This document shows positions 58,678 through 64,000 of a stretch of DNA of 64,000 bases, piece after piece. The DNA is from Eudorina sp. 2006-703-Eu-15 (taxonomy: Eukaryota; Chlorophyta; Chlorophyceae; Chlamydomonadales; Volvocaceae). The notes under the pieces are model-generated. The model was not told the origin of the DNA. It ran no database searches and was given only the letters and a program-made list of their open reading frames with translations. The position numbers and the translations under genes are program-made. Each line of letters begins with the position of its first letter. Position 1 is the stretch's first letter. Location: positions 270,030 through 334,029 of the forward strand of contig BDSI01000122.1 in NCBI GenBank assembly GCA_003117195.1, in the 5' to 3' direction.

Positions 58678-61227
58678 TCCGCTTAGGTGGGACTCTCCGG
58701 GCGCCGCGCGGGAGGGGAGGGGCCGGGGGAACACGGTGTGTGTACGGCACCCGCGTGCTGTCCATGTCCTGCCCCGGGGCTCATCCTGCCCCGGGGCGCC
58801 GCACGCGCCCCTTGATGTCAATAAAGACAGCGACATCGCGAAACAATCACCGATTGCGTAGTAGTTGTCCGGTTGACCGACGCCGCCGTCGAAGTAGGAC
58901 GCAGTAATTATATGCGTCGATGTAAACATAGAGAGCAACGTAGAACCGCCCACCCTCCCCTGGGACTCCTTCGGGAACAGCCGGGCGGGTGCTGGGTGGT
59001 GGTGGGGCACCCCTACCCCGACACAGCAGGCACCCGACAGGCCATCCCCCCCCTGAGCCCCCGACCGCCTTCAAGGGCCCTTCGACACAGCCCCCATCGC
59101 CCGCTCCCTCCGCACCGCCCCCACCGGGCGGGCGGCCTCACCGTAGTTGAGGGGCGAGGGGTAGGCCCCGGCCTCCACGATCATGGCGTGCACCGCCTTG
59201 TCGATCTCGTCCGTGGTGATGCCCGGCCGCACCAGGCTGCCCGCGTACTGCAGCACGCGAGCCGCCAGCCGGCCCGAGGCGCGCATGCGCCGCTTGCCCT
59301 GAGCGGAGCGGAGCGGGGAGGGGCGGGGCGTCGGGGAGGGGCGTCGGGGGCGGGGCGGCGTAGGGCCGGGGCGGCGTCAGGGGCGGCGTAGGGCGGGGTC
59401 GGGGCGGCGTCGGGGGCGGGGCGGCGGGCGGGGTCACACACACACACAGCGTTGGCGGTACACACATCGGAAGGGTGTCGGTTAGGCGACGGTGTGCCCC
59501 GGCGCTGACTCCCCCGGGTGAGGGTGAGGGGGGGGGTCCGGCGGAGGTTCACCCGATACGGTAACCGATGACCAGGCGCCAGCCCGGGGGGGAGTGGGGG
59601 GTGAGGTTCGTGGGGGTGGGGGTGGCGGAGTTACATGGGAAAGCACTGCCCTGGCAGACACCCAGACCTGCGACAGGTGGTGACGGGAGGGGGTGCAGGA
59701 TCCGGGTTGGGACCGTGCCGCCCTGCGGTGCGCCCCCACAGACCCACACCGCAGAGAGGTCGAGTCCTCCCTCCCAGTCCGCCTCCCCGGGACAGCCTCC
59801 GGCCCCCCCCACTGGCTCCGCCTCCAAGCGCCCCCTCCCCCGGCGCCCCCCCATCCGCCTGCCTGCAAACCCCGTCACGTGCCGCCTGCACACCACATCA
59901 CCCCGCGCCCCGCCCCGCTCCCCCCTCCCGCACATAAGGCCCAAGCAGCACCGCCCCTAACCTGGGGCGGCCACCTTTCCCGCACTCTCCGGCCGCCCAT
60001 CCAAATGCCTGCACCCATCTGAATACTGCTCCATCCATCCGCCGTCCCACCCTGCCCCCTAACCCCTAACCGCCCTCCTCTGACCCCACCCCGCCCCTAA
60101 CCCCCCACCCCCATCCCCACCCCACCTCATCGCCGTGGACCTGGCTGCGGTCCGCCCAGGGCGGGAAATCCCCCCGGTCAGCGTACGGCGGCCTCCGGAT
60201 GTTGCCCGGGACCGGCAGCTTGGGGGACACCTTGCCGGGCTTCAGGGGCGGCCGGTTGTGGCTGCGTGCATGTGGGTACGGCAGGGTACGGCAGGGTATG
60301 GGAGAAGGGGAGGGAAGGCGTGACAGGTGCAGCACAGGGGTGACGGGGGGCTGCCAGGGGTTGGGGCGGGAGGACCGGGGCTGGGGCGGTGACTGGGGCA
60401 GCTGGGAAGGTTGCTAGGTAGGCGGATCGGAATCAAGGTGGGTGGATGGGTGGTGAGGCCTGCAGCGCGCGGAGCAGCCCCACCATGCAACCTCCCTACC
60501 ATGCAAACCCCCTACCATGCAGTCCCCCTACCATGCAAACCCCCATGAGCGGGTCCTCAATTGCCGGCCCGTATATGGCTGGAGGTCCCTTGGGCCGCGG
60601 CAAACGGCCTCGGGAGTGAGGTGACGTCATTCACTGGGCTTCCCTTCCTGGGCCAGCAGTTCTGTCCAGGCCACCCAACCCAGCGCTTAACACCCCCAAG
60701 TCATCTCGCCTCGGCTCGGTCCAGTTTTGCAGCCTGGGGTCCAAGATGGCGTTCCACGCCCCCACGCGCCGTCCGACAGGCCCCCCCCCGGCAAGGCATG
60801 CTGGTGTTGATCATGCGGCTCGTACGGCACCCCAGCCCGTGAAGTGCGCTGGCCACGGGGGTATGCATGCGTGTGTGTGACTGTGGGTGCCCTGTTGCTG
60901 GGCCGGGGGGTCCAGGGGATGGGGTGGGGGTGGATTGGGTTGGGGTGGGGGAACAGCTGGCGGGAGGGCGCGGCGGCCCCCCGAGGGGCTGGTGATGAGA
61001 AGGCATGTCCGGGTGGCAGTTGGCGGCCGTGCACACGCCACGACTCACGACTCACGACTCACGGACAGACACCGGGCGCGTGCCCCGCAACGCGTGAGAA
61101 CTCACAGCGGCTTGGGTTGCGCGAACCCCAGGCCGAAGCCCTTGGCCATGTTCCAGAACTGGCGGTTGGCCGCCAGACGCACGGGCTGCTGTCGTGCCAC
61201 GGCCGCAGCCCTCCGGAGGGTCGCCAT
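56492..61227 (-). CDS. MAP1: Methionine aminopeptidase type 1, organelle-targeted
   Basis: Removes the initiator methionine from new proteins. Seven minus-strand exons (61227-61106, 60261-60126, 59298-59142, 58376-58221, 57791-57676, 57171-57010, 56623-56492) are in phase and give 326 residues. The M24 metallopeptidase fold is clear: the metal ligands are seen as D and D in [21 protein letters not shown] in [13 protein letters not shown] in FTIEPMI and E in AQFEHTLL; the substrate-pocket motif [14 protein letters not shown] is also present. Residues 1-40 ([20 protein letters not shown]...) are Arg/Ala/Gln-rich without acids and look like a plastid or mitochondrial transit peptide. The linker [15 protein letters not shown] is typical of plant MAP1B-D proteins. 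The ATG at 61227 is the only in-frame start that gives this peptide. Which organelle is targeted is not decided by sequence. Confidence 0.93.
58471..58494 (+). repeat. TGTTTAGAAATGCAACCCGCCC motif (dispersed)
   Basis: A short intronic motif also seen near 52687-52709 and, inverted, near 38889-38915. It may be a fragment of a dispersed family. Copies are short, so relatedness is tentative. Confidence 0.4.
58620..58674 (+). repeat. (GA)n microsatellite, MAP1 intron
   Basis: About 27 GA dinucleotides directly after a short GT run, in the intron between exons 59298-59142 and 58376-58221. Confidence 0.95.
58808..58945 (-). repeat. Dispersed repeat family B, full copy (minus)
   Basis: Reverse-complement counterpart of 47729-47866, sharing the blocks CACCGATTGCG, GACGCCGCCGTCGAAGTAGG and GAGAGCAACG. 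Lies in a MAP1 intron, near the GA microsatellite. Confidence 0.8.
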
Positions 61228-61654
61228 GCCATTAGCTCCGCAGGCGGCGGCCATATTTCAAGCTGAGATTTACCCTTGCTCAATTGGTGTGGTGTTGATT
61301 TCAGGGCGATGGCTCCGACTGCGATATGAGGCCTTTGATGTGAAAATGACCGAGTTTGTGAGACCAGCAAACTTATTTATAGCAGGTCACTACACAAGCT
61401 TATTTCGGATCGCAGAAGGAACGGTACTCATATGAGAATGAATTTCTCTCGGTCGTCGGTGCAAATGAATGAGCTGGCTCCAGAACCAAACGCACTTACA
61501 ATCGCAGCGCTCCGCCCACGCACGGTAAGTCGCATCAAAAATATCATGTTTTAACGAATCAAATGCGGCCGTATTAGGGTGAGCGCTGTCCCGGTCCTGT
61601 CCCAACACCCCACTTGGAAGTCGTCGCCACGGGGCACGTCCGACCGCAGCCAAA
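61228..61654. promoter_or_regulatory. Bidirectional promoter region of MAP1 and the Ycf36 gene
   Basis: 427 bp separate the divergent start codons at 61227 (minus) and 61655 (plus). The segment is AT-rich compared with both genes, with AT-rich words near 61530-61560. No specific element can be named. Confidence 0.6.
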
Positions 61655-63939
61655 ATGCAATGTAAATGTGTCGATCATTTGGCCCGGTCCATGGCGCCTC
61701 GACTGGTGTCGCGGTCACCGGCACTCCGACGAGTGGTCATCCCGCGCGCAAGCCCTGAGAAGAGCAGCACAGACGAAATGAAAGGCGGCCTGGACCCGTA
61801 CCTCGAGGTGGCCGTCCCTAAAGACCAACGACCCATCAACCAGCTAGCGGAGCTGAAACAGGACCCGCTCTACAGTTGGTGAGTCGACGTCGGATGGCGT
61901 GTGGGATGCGCGAGACGACCGCGCGCGGTGCCGTTTCGCCCGACCAGTCGTCACACACACACACACACACACACTATATAAAAACTTGGGCAGCGATCGC
62001 GACATGTGAAGAGGACGAGGTGGCTTTGCCAAGGGGCGCGAGGGTCCTGCCGAGGGCTATCAGTTGGTAAGGGTTGGAAGGCGCGCGCCCTGCCCCGCCA
62101 TCCACTGCCTCGGCCTGGTCAGCCGCGTCGGCCTGAGCCAGCTGGGCGGAGGATGGCTCCCTGGCTTGGTGGGCATCGCATCGCGTGACATAGATGGCGG
62201 GTAACGAGGGGTCCACCAACGGAGGTTGCGGATGGCTGAACAAGCGCTGCGGGGCTGCGGCCCATCACCGCCACAGAGGCATTGGACTGGGACTGAGGCA
62301 AGGGACTTAGACACGGGACTGATTATGAGATTTGAACCAGAACTGGGACTGGTCCTAGGGTTCAAACTGGGACTAGGGACTCGGGAGCTAGGCGATGGGT
62401 CCGAAGCTCACTCCGTCACCCGCCCCCGAGCCCTGGGAGGCCGCAGCGGGGGGCCTGACGAGGAGGTGGGACACGACCCCGAACAGACCCGCGGGCTGGC
62501 TGGGCCCAACGGCCCCGCCCACGGTAAAGGTGTGGGAGCCGACACGCGGCTGGCTGGCCGACGCCCTGCTCTGCCGTACTTCTTTCTGCCCAGACCGCAA
62601 GCTGCAGTGCAGACCGGGAGGCGCACCGCTGCTGGGGCCGGCCGGCCAGTTCTCGCTCCGCACCCCGTAACCCCGCACTCCCATCCGTAGTCCCAGGCGC
62701 GGGTGCTTGCCCGCCCGCACCCCTGCCCTCTCCCTGTCTCTCGCCCCGTCAACCGCGCCGCAAGTACGCTGATGTGGACACACGTCGGACGACAGTCATT
62801 CTAAACACACACGGTTGCCCCCCTGCCCCGTCCTCCTTCCCTGCGCCTCCGTCCCTCCTCAGGGGTTCTCTGGACCAGGCGGACTACCTGAAGCGGCTGG
62901 CCGGGGTGTTCGGCTTCTTCTTCGCCTTCGTGGGGGCGCCCATCTCCTACCAGACCTTCGAGCCCGCGGACCAGGTGGGGCCGGGCGGAGGCGGAGGCGG
63001 AGGGCAGGGGGGCGGAGGGAGGGAGGGAGGGGCTGACGGGAGTGGGGGCCCGCTGCAGCAGCGGGAGGAAGGGGAGGGGGAGGGTATGGAAAATTGGTAG
63101 ACGGATCGGAAGAGGCGCTGGCGACGGGGAGGGAGAGCAACGCCTGCCAACCTGGTGTGACGGTCTTTCGCTCCTAGCAGGAGGTAAGTCGGCCGAAGGC
63201 GGCAGGGCGTCCACCCACAGCAGGCGGTGAGAGCAGCCGGCAACAGCAGCAAACGTCGCTGCTCTGCACACCAAGCGCAGCCACACCGCCGCACCGCTGC
63301 AGTCGCCCCCTGCGCTGGGAGAGCGCTACACGAGGACGTTGGAGGGGGGGGACCCCGCCCTTTAAGGCCGAAAGAAGGTACCCCACAGCTGTAGGGCGTG
63401 GGAGCCAATGAATTCAGCGAGGAGCCGCAGGGGGGATGGCGTACACAAGGGGGCGGAGCGCGACACGTGTAGGGATCGTGTGGCCTTCAGCTCCAGTACA
63501 GCTCCCTACAAACAACACACACACACACACCTCTCTTTCGCGGGCTTAGCTATGCAGCTTAAGTGCACATCACACACTGCTGCCTTGCCCACCGACGAAA
63601 ACACCCCACTTCCACAACCCTTGTAACCTCCCGTTGCCCCCCCCTTCTCCCTGCACGCAACCCCGGCCCCATGCGGCCCCTCCCCCGGGGTCCTAGACTC
63701 CTATCCGCTTGCATGTGTGTCTATTCATAATGCGCCCCATCCTTCAAACACAAAATTCCCGCCCTTTGCCCTCCGTACTCCGTACTCCGTACCGTCCCGC
63801 AGCCGATTGAGTGGTTTCTGAGCTCCACGACGGGTGCCATGGTGGTGGTGGCGGTGGTGGTCATTCGGATATACCTGGGCTGGAGCTACGTGGGGGACCG
63901 CCTGCTGTCGGCGGCGGTGCCGTACGAGGAGACCGGCTG
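61655..63939 (+). CDS. ycf36: Nuclear-encoded Ycf36/DUF1230 thylakoid protein, 3' end beyond window
   Basis: Three exons are visible (61655-61878, 62863-62974, 63803-63939), in phase 2 then 0, ending with an open phase and a good donor (CTG|GTGAGC) at 63940, so at least one more exon lies beyond the window. The N-terminus is Arg/Ser/Pro-rich, and an internal ATG at 61691 (MAPRLVSRSPALRRVV) may be the real start of a plastid transit peptide. The DUF1230 signature follows: KDQRPINQLAELKQDPLYSW, then a hydrophobic helix (VFGFFFAFVGAPISY), a second one (GAMVVVAVVVIRIYLGWSYV), and DRLLSAAVPYEETGW. Ycf36 is plastid- or cyanobacterium-encoded in other lineages and nuclear in green plants; its molecular role is poorly defined. 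Intron 1 (984 bp) contains short GGGACT-type repeats near 62285-62380. Confidence 0.9.
61951..61974 (+). repeat. Short (CA)n run, Ycf36 intron 1
   Basis: About 11 CA dinucleotides followed by TATATAAAAAC. Intronic. Confidence 0.85.
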
Positions 63940-64000
63940 GTGAGCGCCGTAAATCGTAGATCGTACAGCCTCCGGTGAATCCCGCCCGCAGCGAGTCCTG

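Noticed and set aside
1..64000. tRNA, rRNA or snoRNA genes
   Set aside because: No cloverleaf with a TTCRANYC-type T-loop or conserved rRNA words was seen by eye on either strand. A covariance-model search would be decisive.

Overview
The window is nuclear DNA from a green alga, most likely a volvocine chlorophyte related to Chlamydomonas, Volvox or Gonium. The reasons are very high GC content, genes with many small exons joined by GT-AG introns, introns full of minisatellites and simple repeats, Ala/Gly/Ser-rich linkers in coding exons, CCCTAAA telomere-type repeats, TGTAA motifs downstream of some stops, and the gene set (a nuclear Ycf36 protein, an organellar-type methionine aminopeptidase, an IRE1-target-like bZIP). 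The species cannot be named from the sequence. One run of 174 N lies at 13108-13281.

Layout: (1) 747-2294 (+), an intronless secreted Kelch-repeat protein. (2) 5189-20390 (+), a 16-exon gene for a protein of about 1,953 residues: signal peptide, DNRLRE-like domain, and two parallel beta-helix modules, the second interrupted by a low-complexity linker and a domain resembling stand-alone bacterial proteins. (3) 27332-23815 (-), a 9-exon plastid-targeted protein with a heme-oxygenase-like/TENA-type fold. (4) 31268-33004 (+), a 3-exon membrane-anchored bZIP factor whose mRNA carries twin CTG|CTG sites exactly 32 nt apart. (5) 49008-34501 (-), a 20-exon TPR protein of about 1,150 residues. (6) 49609-51136 (+), a 3-exon small unknown protein, head-to-head with the TPR gene. 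(7) 61227-56492 (-), a 7-exon type 1 methionine aminopeptidase. (8) 61655-63939 (+), the first three exons of a nuclear Ycf36/DUF1230 gene that runs off the window, head-to-head with (7).

The coding models were built by hand from splice sites and reading-frame phase. Phases close exactly for genes 2, 3, 4, 6, 7 and the visible part of 8. Gene 5 has one junction (37083 to 36899) that does not keep phase. Between genes and in introns there are many repeats: a G-rich GTACAGGGG minisatellite, a 37-bp satellite, about 50 copies of GAGGGC, several dispersed short repeat families, and a 104-bp inverted repeat (101/104 identical) that flanks one TPR-gene exon.

Functionally, genes 1 and 2 encode secreted proteins that would act in the secretory pathway or extracellular matrix. 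Gene 4 is a likely regulator of the unfolded protein response. Genes 3, 7 and 8 look organelle-targeted. Genes 5 and 6 share a promoter region and may be co-regulated. The most striking biology is the predicted cytosolic IRE1 splicing element in gene 4: removing 32 nt replaces the transmembrane segment with a short tail and an early stop, giving a soluble factor of about 307 residues.
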